Shown piece after piece: positions 16,925 to 25,850 of a stretch of 45,719 nt of DNA. The stretch is taken from positions 1 through 45,719 of the forward strand of contig CAZYQI010000025.1 in the NCBI GenBank assembly GCA_964649745.1, given 5' to 3'. The position numbers were made by a program, and so were the translations under genes. Source of the DNA: CAZEHS01 sp964649745. Lineage in GTDB: Bacteria; Bacillota; Clostridia; Peptostreptococcales; Acidaminobacteraceae. The notes beneath the pieces were generated by a model that saw only the letters and a list, made by a program, of their open reading frames with translations, was not told the DNA's origin and ran no database searches. Position 1 is the stretch's first letter. Each line of letters starts with the position of its first letter.

Positions 16925-19333
16925 CTACAAGGGGGTATGAGCCAGTGAAAGTGCTTTGAATTTCGTTGTCGGAGGTCCCAGCAGATATCCCTGGATGCAG
17001 TCGCAGCCAAGATTCTTGAGGAGCATCAGCTGGGCGTTGTTCTCTACCCCCTCCGCTACAACATTCAGTTCAAGATCGTGGGAGATGTCGATGACGGATT
17101 TCACCATCTTTTGCAGGCGGTGATCCGTGCAGATATCATCAATAAAGCACTTGTCGATTTTAAGGGTCTTCACCGGAAGATTCCGCAGATAACTCAGAGA
17201 GGAATAGCCGGTACCGAAATCGTCCAGAGAAAATCCGACGCCCCATGCCTTCAACTCACATATTTTCTGATTGCTTGTTTCAAAGGATTCCATCAACGCG
17301 GTTTCTGTTATTTCAAAGACGATACGATGAGGTGGAACTCCCATACGGGTTATGATTTCCTTGATCTGTACCACAAAATCCTTCTGCAGCAGCTGCACCG
17401 GTGACAGATTCACCGAAAGGTAGGTGCTGTTGTCCGACTTCATATCCATGGATTTCAGCAGTCCGCAGGCTTCCTGCAGCACCCAGTTGCCTAATTCCAC
17501 AATTCTACCGTTCTGCTCCGCAATTCGAATGAACTCGTCCGGAGGAACCAGCCCAAACTCCGGGCTATGCCAGCGTGCAAGGGCTTCGAAACCCGCCAAA
17601 CCCAGGGTGTCCGACCGGAATATCGGCTGATAATCCAAAAAATACTCTCTGTTTTCAAATGCCGTCTTCAGTCCAGCTTCCAGTCGGATATGCCGCATGC
17701 TGTCCTTTGCCATCCGGTCGTCAAAAAAAACATAGGTGCTTCTTCCCTTCAGCTTTGCCTGTTGTAAAGCAATGCTGCCGTTTTGAAGTATTTTGTCCGC
17801 AGCATGGGCGTCTTTGGGGAAAAGTACAGCTCCCAGACTGGCACTAAGAATCAGTTCAATCTCATTGAACGGTATGGGCAGGCGGATTAATTCAAGAACC
17901 TGCTGTATTTCGGATTCCACTTCATGTCGCTGCTGGACATCACTTAAAAGTACCAGGAATTCATCACCACTCAAACGGGCAGTAAACCGCTTTTCATTCT
18001 GCCACGACAGCAACCGCTCTCCGATGGCCTTGAGCACGACATCCCCGCTGGCCAATCCCATGGCATCGTTAACCGCCTTAAAATCATCCAGACCCAGAAT
18101 CAGAGTTGCACCTACCCCGTGGTTTTCTATGGTTTTCGTTATACACCCGGACAGCTTCTCCATAAACCAATCTCTGTTTGGAAGCCCAGTCAGAGCATCG
18201 AAATACGCCGACTCATAGAGCTTTTGCTGTTGGGTCTTCCGTTCATGAATATCACCGTGGGAGCCTGCCATCAGCAGATTATTCCCCTCTTCATCCCGGA
18301 GAATTGTCCCTTTTGCCTGTATCCACCGGTATTCCCCGGAGGAATGCAGAATTCGGTATTCCATATCGTAGGCTTGAATAAGCCCATGGTTCAGTGCCCG
18401 CCATTTTTCGTAAACCTTCGGAAGATCCTCCGGATGAATAAGAGAATCCCGCTCCCGGTTCATGAATATCTTTTTTTCCGGACCATAACCATAGATTTCC
18501 GTAAGTCGATCCGACAAATACGTTTCATTTGTGGCATAATCATATTCCCACAATCCCTCATTTCCCGCTTGATAGATAAGACGATAGCGATCGTTGATCC
18601 GGATAATCTCCCGGCGGTTTTTCTCCAGTTGATCATACTGCTCCTGAAGCGTTTCCTCAGCTGCGCTCATTTCTTCATAAAGGGCCGTTATTTCTTCGTT
18701 CTGTGCAGTGAGGTCGTCTTTCGTGTGGATCAGCTCCATCTCCTGGGCTCGCCGCTCCATATCGGCAAGGAAAAAACCACCCATCACCGCCGTAACAAGC
18801 GGAACAAATGTTAGTGACAGCACCGTGTCATAAAGATCGGTTCCGCTTAACTGAACTGAAACATTAAAAACCCGGCTCCAAAAAATATTTTGAAGGATAA
18901 TTAGAACGCCCATCAATACCATGGGCCCATAGAATTTTTTGTAGCCCTGTCTGTCCAGCCATTGACGATAAACCAACCCGATTCCTGTAACCGTAATCAA
19001 CTGCAAAGCGAGAATAGGCGTCAGGGCTTCATGGATAACAAGCCAGGCCAAGAGTATGGATGCTGCAATCACCGCTGCCCCTGGAAGCTCAAAGAAAAGG
19101 GTTCCGACTGCCAGATAAGCAAATTTCCCGTCGATAACGGATCCGTCAAAAAGAACCCTTGCCGCAACAATCGAAAAAGCCGCTGCAGCTCCAAAGAACA
19201 GCCCGGCAACCCACTTTTCCCATGGGGAAACCCACTGCCCGTAGCGGCGGATCAGGATTCCATATAGAGAGATAAACAGCAGCCCGATGCTAATGACTGC
19301 AAGGGTCGCGATCAGAAGGTTGGACATATTCAT
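16925..19333 (-). CDS. Membrane-bound PAS-GGDEF-EAL cyclic-di-GMP turnover protein
   Basis: About 802 aa. Five or six hydrophobic segments (residues 3-200) are followed by a coiled coil, a PAS domain (about 225-350; YRLIYQAGNEGLWEYD, HPEDLP), a GGDEF domain and an EAL domain. The GGDEF signature is SGDEF (near residue 455), so cyclase activity is possible but uncertain, and no RxxD inhibitory site lies upstream. The EAL domain is intact: FEALARW, VNLSPVQL, EITETALM, DDFGTGYSSLSYL, KIDKCFI, VAEGVE, so it should hydrolyse c-di-GMP. ATG at 19333 is my choice; a GTG at 19366 is in frame and neither has a strong ribosome site. Its leader holds two c-di-GMP-I aptamers. Confidence 0.9.
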   Translation of the reverse strand: MNMSNLLIATLAVISIGLLFISLYGILIRRYGQWVSPWEKWVAGLFFGAAAAFSIVAARVLFDGSVIDGKFAYLAVGTLFFELPGAAVIAASILLAWLVIHEALTPILALQLITVTGIGLVYRQWLDRQGYKKFYGPMVLMGVLIILQNIFWSRVFNVSVQLSGTDLYDTVLSLTFVPLVTAVMGGFFLADMERRAQEMELIHTKDDLTAQNEEITALYEEMSAAEETLQEQYDQLEKNRREIIRINDRYRLIYQAGNEGLWEYDYATNETYLSDRLTEIYGYGPEKKIFMNRERDSLIHPEDLPKVYEKWRALNHGLIQAYDMEYRILHSSGEYRWIQAKGTILRDEEGNNLLMAGSHGDIHERKTQQQKLYESAYFDALTGLPNRDWFMEKLSGCITKTIENHGVGATLILGLDDFKAVNDAMGLASGDVVLKAIGERLLSWQNEKRFTARLSGDEFLVLLSDVQQRHEVESEIQQVLELIRLPIPFNEIELILSASLGAVLFPKDAHAADKILQNGSIALQQAKLKGRSTYVFFDDRMAKDSMRHIRLEAGLKTAFENREYFLDYQPIFRSDTLGLAGFEALARWHSPEFGLVPPDEFIRIAEQNGRIVELGNWVLQEACGLLKSMDMKSDNSTYLSVNLSPVQLLQKDFVVQIKEIITRMGVPPHRIVFEITETALMESFETSNQKICELKAWGVGFSLDDFGTGYSSLSYLRNLPVKTLKIDKCFIDDICTDHRLQKMVKSVIDISHDLELNVVAEGVENNAQLMLLKNLGCDCIQGYLLGPPTTKFKALSLAHTPL

Positions 19334-19441
19334 GTGATACCGCCCGCGATTGGATTGTGACGTCACCGTTACTATACCCAGAAATCCCCGTACAATCCCC
19401 CGCTAAAAAGCAAATTGCAAAATATTTTGTCTTTTCAAATT

Positions 19442-19465
19442 AAAAAAGGGCACAAAAAAACCCTT
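19442..19465 (-). terminator. Candidate regulated terminator after the tandem riboswitch
   Basis: On the minus strand AAGGG and CCCTT enclose a 10-nt loop and run into six T residues. The stem can extend by A-T and G-T pairs. Its 5' arm overlaps bases that could pair with the 5' flank of the second aptamer, so it may be the expression platform. Confidence 0.55.
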
Positions 19466-19468
19466 CTC

Positions 19469-19574
19469 GACAGCTGGCTATCTTGCAGATAAAACCTGTA
19501 AAGATGGTTTGCAAAGGTTTTGTCTGTTTAGACCCTCTAGTTTTGCGTCACTGATTTTCATCAGATTTGCGATT
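19469..19574 (-). ncRNA. Cyclic-di-GMP-I (GEMM-I) riboswitch, second aptamer
   Basis: Read on the minus strand: GCAAATC, the hairpin TGAT-GAAA-ATCA with a GNRA tetraloop, GTGACGCAAAAC, TAGAGGGTCTAAAC, a hairpin with arms CAGACAAAACCT and AGGTTTTATCTG, then the tetraloop-receptor-side hairpin GATAG-CCAG-CTGTC. This order and these conserved blocks match the GEMM-I family. It is followed by a candidate terminator and then by the GGDEF-EAL gene. Confidence 0.92.
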
Positions 19575-19591
19575 TGCCGAAAGGTTATTTT

Positions 19592-19692
19592 GGTAGCCTT
19601 GCTACCCTGCACCAAGTCGCATCCGCCATTTCGCACGGATCTCAGTGTTTAGGCCTTGGCTTTGCGCCACCAGTTTTCACTGATTTTGCTTT
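19592..19692 (-). ncRNA. Cyclic-di-GMP-I (GEMM-I) riboswitch, first aptamer
   Basis: Read on the minus strand: GCAAAATC, the hairpin CAGT-GAAA-ACTG, GGTGGCGCAAAGCC, AAGGCCTAAAC, a stem with CCAAG pairing to CTTGG around an ATCCG/CGGAT hairpin, and GGGTAGCAAGGCTACC. All GEMM-I blocks are present. It ends 18 bases before the second aptamer, and no terminator lies between them, so the two act in one leader. Confidence 0.92.
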
Positions 19693-19823
19693 GTTGTATG
19701 TATACCCTGCTCCACTGGATTTAAACAGCTTCATTGGTTTTTGCTGAAAATTTATCCCCTCTGAACAGAAAACAAAGTACAATGAAATCGTACGATTCAA
19801 CTGCTTAAAGTAAAGGAGACACC

Positions 19824-21086
19824 ATGTCCCATCACACTGCACGGGAAGGCTATAAGCATTTAACTGAACGGATGAACCGTTTCCCTCAGGGGGCTCCCCC
19901 TTCGGAAACCCTGTATAAAATATTGGAGCTGCTTTTCAGCGAAAAGGAAGCACAGCTGGTATCCCAGCTTCCCATAAAACCCTTTCGGGCGGAGGAAGCC
20001 GCCAAGGCTTGGCGAATGTCGGTTCCTGAAGCACGGCACATTCTGAATGCTCTGGCCTCCCGGGCAATACTCCTTGATACCGAAACAGAGGCCGGTTCCG
20101 TTTACGTCCTCCCGCCTCCCATGGCCGGTTTTTTCGAATTTGCCCTCATGCGTACCCGGGGGGACATGGACCAAAAGCTCCTCAGTGAGCTGTTTCATCA
20201 ATATCTCAACGTTGAAGAAAGCTTTATGCGGGATCTGTTCGGCAGCACGGAAACAAAGCTGGGCCGAACCTTCGTTCAGGAGCCCGTGCTCACCTCCGAA
20301 CAGGCCATTACGATTCTGGACTATGAAAAGGCCAGTCACATCATCGAGACCGCCCCTCAGATAGGGGTGAGCATGTGCTACTGCCGCCATAAAATGGCCC
20401 ACCTGGGAAAAGAGTGCGATGCTCCCATGGATATCTGCATGAGCTTCGGAAATCTTGCCGGCTCCCTGTCCCGCCATGGTTATTCCCGGCTGATTGACGC
20501 CTCGGAGGCCAAGGATCTTTTGGAGCAGGCCTATGCCCACAACCTGGTGCAGTGCGGCGAGAACACCCAGGAAGGAGTCAGCTTCATCTGCAACTGCTGC
20601 GGTTGTTGCTGCGAGGCCATGATCGCCTCCAAAGAGTTCGGCATCCTTCAGCCGGTCAATACGACCAACTACCTGCCAGATGTTCTGGATTCCTGTGTCG
20701 GGTGTGGCAAATGTGTCCGCGTCTGTCCGGTAGCGGCTATCCGGATGGATGCTCCTCCTGAAGGCAGGAAACGGGCTGTAATCAATGAGGACATCTGCCT
20801 GGGCTGCGGGGTTTGCGTGCGCAACTGCTCTCCTAAAGCCATGCTTCTGAAAAAAAGAAAGAATACGGTCATCACACCGGTGAATTCCGTTCATCGCATC
20901 GTCCTGATGGCCATTGAGAAGGGAACCCTGCAGCACCTAGTCTTCGACAAGGGTCTTCCCAGCCATCGTGCCATGGCCGCCATTCTAGGCGTTATCCTTA
21001 AGCTTCCTCCCGCCAAGCAGATCCTCGCCAGCCGTCAGATGAAGTCCGTTTATCTGGAACGGCTGCTGAAAACCATGAAGGTGTGA
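19824..21086 (+). CDS. Cysteine-rich 4Fe-4S dicluster protein
   Basis: 420 aa, no signal peptide. The N-terminal 90 residues look like a winged-helix region (FRAEEAAKAWRMSVPEARHILNAL). The middle carries an unusual cysteine set, CYCRHKMAHLGKEC with a later DICMSF, and a CNCCGCCCEAM cluster. Two classical ferredoxin motifs follow near residues 290-340: CVGCGKCVRVCP and CLGCGVCVRNCS. It probably moves electrons in the cytoplasm; similar proteins are common in Clostridia and Deltaproteobacteria but have no proven function. The start follows AAAGGAG. The convergent neighbour at 21094 is a flavodoxin-ferredoxin protein, so the two may work in related redox reactions. Confidence 0.85.
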   Translation: MSHHTAREGYKHLTERMNRFPQGAPPSETLYKILELLFSEKEAQLVSQLPIKPFRAEEAAKAWRMSVPEARHILNALASRAILLDTETEAGSVYVLPPPMAGFFEFALMRTRGDMDQKLLSELFHQYLNVEESFMRDLFGSTETKLGRTFVQEPVLTSEQAITILDYEKASHIIETAPQIGVSMCYCRHKMAHLGKECDAPMDICMSFGNLAGSLSRHGYSRLIDASEAKDLLEQAYAHNLVQCGENTQEGVSFICNCCGCCCEAMIASKEFGILQPVNTTNYLPDVLDSCVGCGKCVRVCPVAAIRMDAPPEGRKRAVINEDICLGCGVCVRNCSPKAMLLKKRKNTVITPVNSVHRIVLMAIEKGTLQHLVFDKGLPSHRAMAAILGVILKLPPAKQILASRQMKSVYLERLLKTMKV

Positions 21087-21093
21087 GAAAGAG

Positions 21094-21897
21094 CTATTCC
21101 TCTGATATCTTCTGCATTTCCCGTATGAGTCCAGCCGCCTTGACGGAGGGATTGATATACCGGCCCTTCTTCAGGGTTCCCTTCTTGTACTGAATCGCCT
21201 GTTCCGGACATATATTGATACAGCGCATGCAGAATTCACATTTGTGCTGCCACTGAGGCTTGCCATCCGTCATTCGGATATTTTCAAAGGGGCAGCTAAG
21301 GGCACACATACCGCAGCCGTTACAGCTTTCCGTCACCCAGAATTTCTTATCCATGTCCTTGAAATGGTAGATGCCAAAGTATATCAATGGCGTGATGTAC
21401 TTGTCGAAGCGCTGCTTCGATTTTTGAATCCCGGCAGCCTGTCTCCGGCTTACCTCCTCCGCAATAATGGGGATCTGCTTCTCCATAAGCCGGAACTGTT
21501 CCTGTTGGACCGATTCCTTTGACACATCATACAGTGGCAGATAATTGTCCGGCATCTTGATCAAATAACCTGCATCCATATGCCCGCCCCGGATTTTCAC
21601 AAGCTCAGACACCTGATAAAGAGCCGCTCCAGGCATACCACCGAAATTGGCAACGGCAAAGGTATGCTTGACGGACCCCCACTCCGCTGTTTCCAACAGT
21701 CTTCTAAAGGACAAGGGGATTCCGAAGGCATATACCGGAAAGACCAGGCCTATGACCTCCGCGTCCAGGTCCAACTTTCCGTTCTTATATGCCTCCGTCA
21801 TGGAGCGCAGTTCCGAATCCTTCAGTTCTTCACTCAGCCGTTTGGCGATTGCCAAGCTGTTTCCGGTTCCGGTAAGGTAATAGATGATTGTTTTCAT
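21094..21897 (-). CDS. EFR1-type flavodoxin-ferredoxin protein
   Basis: 267 aa. Residues 1-140 are a flavodoxin-like FMN domain beginning MKTIIYYLTGTGNSLAIAK, with the phosphate-binding TGTGNS loop and VFPVYAFGIP. A C-terminal ferredoxin domain holds two 4Fe-4S motifs, CNGCGMCALSCP and CEFCMRCINICP. This fusion is the EFR1 family, thought to carry electrons between flavin and Fe-S partners. The ATG at 21897 follows GGAGGT at 7 bases; an in-frame start at 21930 has no such site. It converges on the dicluster gene with only 7 bases between stop codons. Confidence 0.9.
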   Translation of the reverse strand: MKTIIYYLTGTGNSLAIAKRLSEELKDSELRSMTEAYKNGKLDLDAEVIGLVFPVYAFGIPLSFRRLLETAEWGSVKHTFAVANFGGMPGAALYQVSELVKIRGGHMDAGYLIKMPDNYLPLYDVSKESVQQEQFRLMEKQIPIIAEEVSRRQAAGIQKSKQRFDKYITPLIYFGIYHFKDMDKKFWVTESCNGCGMCALSCPFENIRMTDGKPQWQHKCEFCMRCINICPEQAIQYKKGTLKKGRYINPSVKAAGLIREMQKISEE

Positions 21898-22111
21898 ACA
21901 AGGACCTCCGATACAGTCATTTTTACTCATTGTATAGAATTACCAGACTTCAGACAATTAAGGCACGTTTAAGAAAAGATGAAGTTTTTTTAATGGATAC
22001 CCCCTCAGGGGCTGATCCAATCACTGCTTCCTAAACAGTGCGTACTTGTAGGAACGGTCCATACATGATAGGCTTCATCCATAAAAATCACGTTGAAAGG
22101 AGATTAAACAC

Positions 22112-22747
22112 ATGAGGGTACTTGCCATAAACGGAAGCCCCAAGGCAGAGGGCAACACTTTTTTTGCCCTTAAAACCGCTGCTGAAGCTTTGGAAAAGGA
22201 AGGCATTGAGGTTGAATTCGTCCATGTAGGAAATAAGGAGATCCGTGGCTGCATGGGCTGCGGACAATGCGCCCGCAACAAAAACGAGCAATGCGTACTG
22301 CCCGGAGATTTTGTCAATGAGACGATTCAAAAAATGAAGGAAGCGGACGGCATTCTGCTGGGTTCTCCTGTGCACTATTCAGGCATGGGGGCCAGCATGA
22401 AGGCATTCCTGGACAGATCCTTCTATGTGGCCGGAGCCAACGGAAGCCTGTTCCGTCATAAAGCAGGAGCGGCGGTGGTAGCTGTTCGCAGATCCGGCGG
22501 AGTAACCACCCATGACCAGCTCAATCACTACATTTTATATTCCGAAATGCTGATGCCTACATCGAATTACTGGAACGTGATCCATGGGGCCAAGCCGGGC
22601 GAAGCATCTGAGGACGTTGAGGGTGTTCAGATTATGCGGGTGCTGGGAAGCAATATGGCCTGGCTGCTTAAGCTGATGGCACACGGCAAAGGAACCGTTG
22701 CCGAACCGGAAAAGGAGCAGAAGGCGTATATGAATTTTGTACGGTAG
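22112..22747 (+). CDS. Flavodoxin-fold NAD(P)H-dependent FMN reductase family protein
   Basis: 211 aa. The N-terminal MRVLAINGSPKAEGNTFFAL has the SPKxxGNT phosphate loop of the FMN reductase (WrbA/iron-sulfur flavoprotein) group. A CMGCGQCARNKNEQC segment near residues 47-61 matches the cysteine cluster that binds 4Fe-4S in Isf-type flavoproteins, and GSPVHYSGMGASMKAFLDR is the second FMN-contact region. It may therefore be an Fe-S flavoprotein, though many homologues use the cysteines differently. The start follows AAAGGAG. It is monocistronic; a palindromic repeat lies downstream. Confidence 0.88.
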   Translation: MRVLAINGSPKAEGNTFFALKTAAEALEKEGIEVEFVHVGNKEIRGCMGCGQCARNKNEQCVLPGDFVNETIQKMKEADGILLGSPVHYSGMGASMKAFLDRSFYVAGANGSLFRHKAGAAVVAVRRSGGVTTHDQLNHYILYSEMLMPTSNYWNVIHGAKPGEASEDVEGVQIMRVLGSNMAWLLKLMAHGKGTVAEPEKEQKAYMNFVR

Positions 22748-22791
22748 AAATAAAGTCAAGACCCTTTGCCGCCAAAACTGGGAAGGCATCG

Positions 22792-22894
22792 CCTCCCTCC
22801 ATGAGGGAGGTGGCAGCGAAGCTGACGGTGGGAGTTGTTTGGCACAGTTCAGCACTCCCCCTGTCACTTCGTGACATCCCCCTCAATGAGGGAG
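22792..22894. repeat. Imperfect palindromic intergenic element
   Basis: The element opens with the hairpin CCTCCCTC-CAT-GAGGGAGG (22792-22810) and closes with CCCTC-AAT-GAGGG (22880-22892). Between them GCTGACGGTGGGAG faces CTCCCCCTGTCAC, so the whole can fold back as an imperfect long hairpin. It lies exactly between two convergent genes, has no coding potential and resembles mobile short palindromes seen in many Clostridia. Confidence 0.7.
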
Positions 22895-22905
22895 ACAAAG
22901 ATCGT

Positions 22906-24090
22906 TCATCCCATCAGTTCCTTAAACAGGTCCTCATCCGAAACGGATGCCGGGACCTGTGTCTTTTTGAACACCATATTCTTTGCCTTCATCATAAGGG
23001 TGGTCTCGCCGGTTAATACGGCTCCAACCACAATGCTGTCCTTGATAAACAGCCTGTGGAACGCTGCACCCTCCCGGTAATCCACAGTACTGTCCGCATC
23101 GGTCACATCCCCTACGGAGAACAGCTTCACGCTGCCGATCATCAGGCTCGCGGACAACTGCGGTGCCGGGTATTCCACACGTTCCCCAGCTAGGTTGGCG
23201 CCGGCGATTTTCCCCTGCTCGTTGGCGGCTGTCCAGAGGCCGTAGACCATTCCATGGCATTCTGCAATATCTCCGGCAGCATAGACATCCGGAATAGTGG
23301 TCTGCATATGCTGGTTGACCACAACGCCCTTATTGACTGTCAACGGGCTTCCCGCAAACAACTCTGTGTTGGGTCTTACTCCCGCTGAAACGATCACTGC
23401 ATCGGCTGGAACCTCTGTCCCGTTGGACAGACGCACACCGCTCACCCGCTCATCGCCCAGGATTTCCTCACAGCCCGCCCCCAGGGAGAAGGTAAGGCCT
23501 TCCTCCTCCAGTTGCTTCTGTACCATGGCCGAAAGCTCTTTATCCAATTGCCGGGACAGAAGGTGATCGCTGAATTCCATGACGTTCACCGTTTTTCCCA
23601 GCTCCACCACCCCATGAGCCGCTTCCAGCCCCAACAGGCCGCCTCCGATAATGACCACCTGCCGCTTATCTGTCAGCCACTGATGGATGGTCTTCAGATC
23701 GTCCAGGGTCCTTAGGGTGAACACACCCTTCCGGTCTGTACCTTTCAGAGGCGGAACGAAGGGGCGGGATCCATTGGCCAGTAATAGCTTGTCATAATGG
23801 TACTCCACTCCGTCTTCCATGTGCACGACCTTATTCTCGAAATCGACGGATTCGACCCGGACCCCAAGGATTGTTCGGATGGCTTTATCCTGATACCATG
23901 CCGCATCCTTTACAAAAAGCTCCTCGTCACGAAAGCCGCTTTTCCCCAGATAATGAGACAGCTTGATGCGGTAGTAGGAGGGATAGTTGTCTGCGCTGAG
24001 CAGCAGGATTTCAGAATCGCTGTTGTATTTCCTGAAACTTTCTGCCGCTGATAATGCGGCGATGCCGTTTCCTATGATCACTAATTTCAT
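22906..24090 (-). CDS. FAD-dependent NAD(P)H oxidoreductase (NirB/rubredoxin reductase-like)
   Basis: 394 aa. It has two dinucleotide-binding folds: FAD at the N-terminus (VIIGNGIAALSAAE) and NAD(P)H in the middle (VVIIGGGLLGLEAAHGV), plus the second FAD motif VYAAGDIAE near residue 275. PSYYRIKLSHYLG resembles the N-terminal half of NirB and the NorW/rubredoxin reductase group, which pass electrons from NAD(P)H to a small iron protein. No redox-active CxxC pair is visible, which argues against thioredoxin reductase. The electron acceptor is not in the adjacent DNA. The start follows AAGGAG. Confidence 0.88.
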   Translation of the reverse strand: MKLVIIGNGIAALSAAESFRKYNSDSEILLLSADNYPSYYRIKLSHYLGKSGFRDEELFVKDAAWYQDKAIRTILGVRVESVDFENKVVHMEDGVEYHYDKLLLANGSRPFVPPLKGTDRKGVFTLRTLDDLKTIHQWLTDKRQVVIIGGGLLGLEAAHGVVELGKTVNVMEFSDHLLSRQLDKELSAMVQKQLEEEGLTFSLGAGCEEILGDERVSGVRLSNGTEVPADAVIVSAGVRPNTELFAGSPLTVNKGVVVNQHMQTTIPDVYAAGDIAECHGMVYGLWTAANEQGKIAGANLAGERVEYPAPQLSASLMIGSVKLFSVGDVTDADSTVDYREGAAFHRLFIKDSIVVGAVLTGETTLMMKAKNMVFKKTQVPASVSDEDLFKELMG

Positions 24091-24282
24091 GGTTGGCTCC
24101 TTGTCCGTGTGGTTTTTATCCCTCAGACCGCCCCGTTACTTTTCTCACGGGAGGGCCCCATGGAACACCGGGTTTTGAGCATATCATACCCAATTCAACG
24201 GAAATTATCACTGCCATTTTAATAATATGCAAACTGGTCTGTTCAATCCATTGCTAATCTGGCGCTTTTAACATGACCTGTT

Positions 24283-24311
24283 TTGACGTATTCTGATGTC
24301 ATAGATTTATT
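24283..24311 (+). promoter_or_regulatory. Candidate promoter of the MocR-GNAT operon
   Basis: TTGACG at 24283-24288 and TTTATT at 24306-24311 are separated by 17 bp. The -10 matches only 4/6, so the call depends mainly on the -35 and its position 22 bases upstream of the start codon. Confidence 0.4.
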
Positions 24312-24332
24312 TCATCGTGACGGAGGTTCTAC

Positions 24333-25850
24333 ATGCTTCTTCTTAATCTGGATTCCTGTACAAACCAGCCAAAATACAGGAGCATCATTAACGGAATCAT
24401 ATCCCATATCGAGGAAGGACGCCTGAGTACCGGTGAAAAGCTGCCCTCTACCCGAAATCTCGCTCAAACCCTTGGATTGCATCGGAGTACGGTCATGCTG
24501 GCCTATCAGGAACTGTGGTCTTTGGGATACCTGTCCATTAGGGCAGGGGCCAGCCCCGTTGTCAGGCTGCGTCCTTTTCCCGAAACCCGAGGATGTAGCA
24601 GGAACGCGTCCATCATTGACTGGAACCTCCGGAGACTGCCTGAAGAGAGGCTCCCAGCAGGCGTCCTTAATCCGGAAAGCATCCCTGACACTTTGAATAT
24701 CATCGATTTCAGCCGCCTTGAAGTGGACCCCCGCCTATACCCTCTGGTGCGTATCAATGCCTGCCTTTCAGAGGTACTGCATGCCCATCCGCATGAAATG
24801 CTGGGTTATGGGGAAGCTGCCGGCTATCTGCCTCTCAGGGAATACCTTTCCCGCCATCTGGGCCGTCACGGCATTGCCGCCGATACCGATGAGATCCTGA
24901 TCACAAACGGCACCCAACACAGCCTTGACCTGATTCTTCGGCTGTTGGGGACTCCGGGGCAGACCGTACTTGTGGAGGAACCGACCTATGGCTCCTTCCT
25001 TCGATTGCTTCAACTGCACAGCCTGAATCCTGTTGCAATCCCCATGGAAAAGGACGGTATGAACCTGGATGCCCTGGAGGCTCTCCTTCACTCCTGCCCT
25101 GGAGAGCAACTGCCTGCAATGATCTACACCATGCCGAATTTTCAGAATCCCACCGGAATCACCACCTCTCAGGCACATCGAGAGCGGCTCCTTTCCATTG
25201 CAGAGCGGTTCAGGATCCCCTTGGTGGAAGACGGATTTGAAGAAGAAATGAAGTATCAGGGTATGGTGACCCTGCCGATCAAGTCCATGGATAAGCAGGG
25301 CGTGGTACTTTACTGCGGAACCTTCTCCAAAACCCTGGCCCCCGGACTGCGTACAGGATGGATTGCCGCTGACAGAGAGTGCATCGCACGCCTTAATGCC
25401 CTGATACGCATCACCGAATTCTCACCGTCTCAGTTGATGCATGGGGCCATATGGAAATTGTGCGAGGAAGGAACCTACGACCGCCACTTAAGCCGTATGC
25501 ACCGGGTTTTCAGGAAACGCATGCGCACAGCTCTTTCCTCTCTTCATGAGCACGTCCCAAGGCACTATGCCCGGTGGGAGGAGCCTGCGGGGGGATACCT
25601 GATCTGGATGCGTTTGGAGCAGCCCTCCGGCAAGAAATCATTTACCTACCCTCAATGGGAAGAGCTCCTGTCAGCCGGCGGAGTGAAATTTTTTATGGGA
25701 AAAAGCTGCTTCATTGGGGAACCTACCGGAATATTCCTTCGGATATCCATTGCGACTTTGGATGAACATGAAATTAAAGAAGGCATTACGCGTCTGGCAA
25801 CCGTTCTCGAATCGGTTCACTCCCAACCCCCTCAAGGAGGCTCTTCATGA
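24333..25850 (+). CDS. MocR/PdxR-type GntR regulator with aminotransferase domain
   Basis: 505 aa. Residues 1-75 are a GntR winged helix (YRSIINGIISHIEEGRLSTGEKLPSTRNLA, then LGLHRSTVMLAYQEL). The rest is a fold-type I aminotransferase domain: GYGEAAGYLPLREYLS, NGTQHSLDLILRLLG, PNFQNPTG and the PLP-binding Lys333 in FSKTLAPGLRTGW. MocR proteins use PLP or a PLP-amino acid adduct as an effector. The start has GACGGAGG upstream. Its stop overlaps the GNAT gene start by four bases (ATGA), so the acetyltransferase is a certain operon partner and a likely clue to the effector. Confidence 0.93.
   Translation: MLLLNLDSCTNQPKYRSIINGIISHIEEGRLSTGEKLPSTRNLAQTLGLHRSTVMLAYQELWSLGYLSIRAGASPVVRLRPFPETRGCSRNASIIDWNLRRLPEERLPAGVLNPESIPDTLNIIDFSRLEVDPRLYPLVRINACLSEVLHAHPHEMLGYGEAAGYLPLREYLSRHLGRHGIAADTDEILITNGTQHSLDLILRLLGTPGQTVLVEEPTYGSFLRLLQLHSLNPVAIPMEKDGMNLDALEALLHSCPGEQLPAMIYTMPNFQNPTGITTSQAHRERLLSIAERFRIPLVEDGFEEEMKYQGMVTLPIKSMDKQGVVLYCGTFSKTLAPGLRTGWIAADRECIARLNALIRITEFSPSQLMHGAIWKLCEEGTYDRHLSRMHRVFRKRMRTALSSLHEHVPRHYARWEEPAGGYLIWMRLEQPSGKKSFTYPQWEELLSAGGVKFFMGKSCFIGEPTGIFLRISIATLDEHEIKEGITRLATVLESVHSQPPQGGSS

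Noticed and set aside
19786..19797. Palindrome AATCGTACGATT upstream of the dicluster gene as an operator
   Set aside because: A perfect 12-base dyad, but no known regulator site matches and no second copy was seen.
19860..20936. 358-aa minus-strand frame opposite the dicluster protein
   Set aside because: It lies entirely across from the two ferredoxin motifs of the real gene; a by-product of GC-rich codon third positions.
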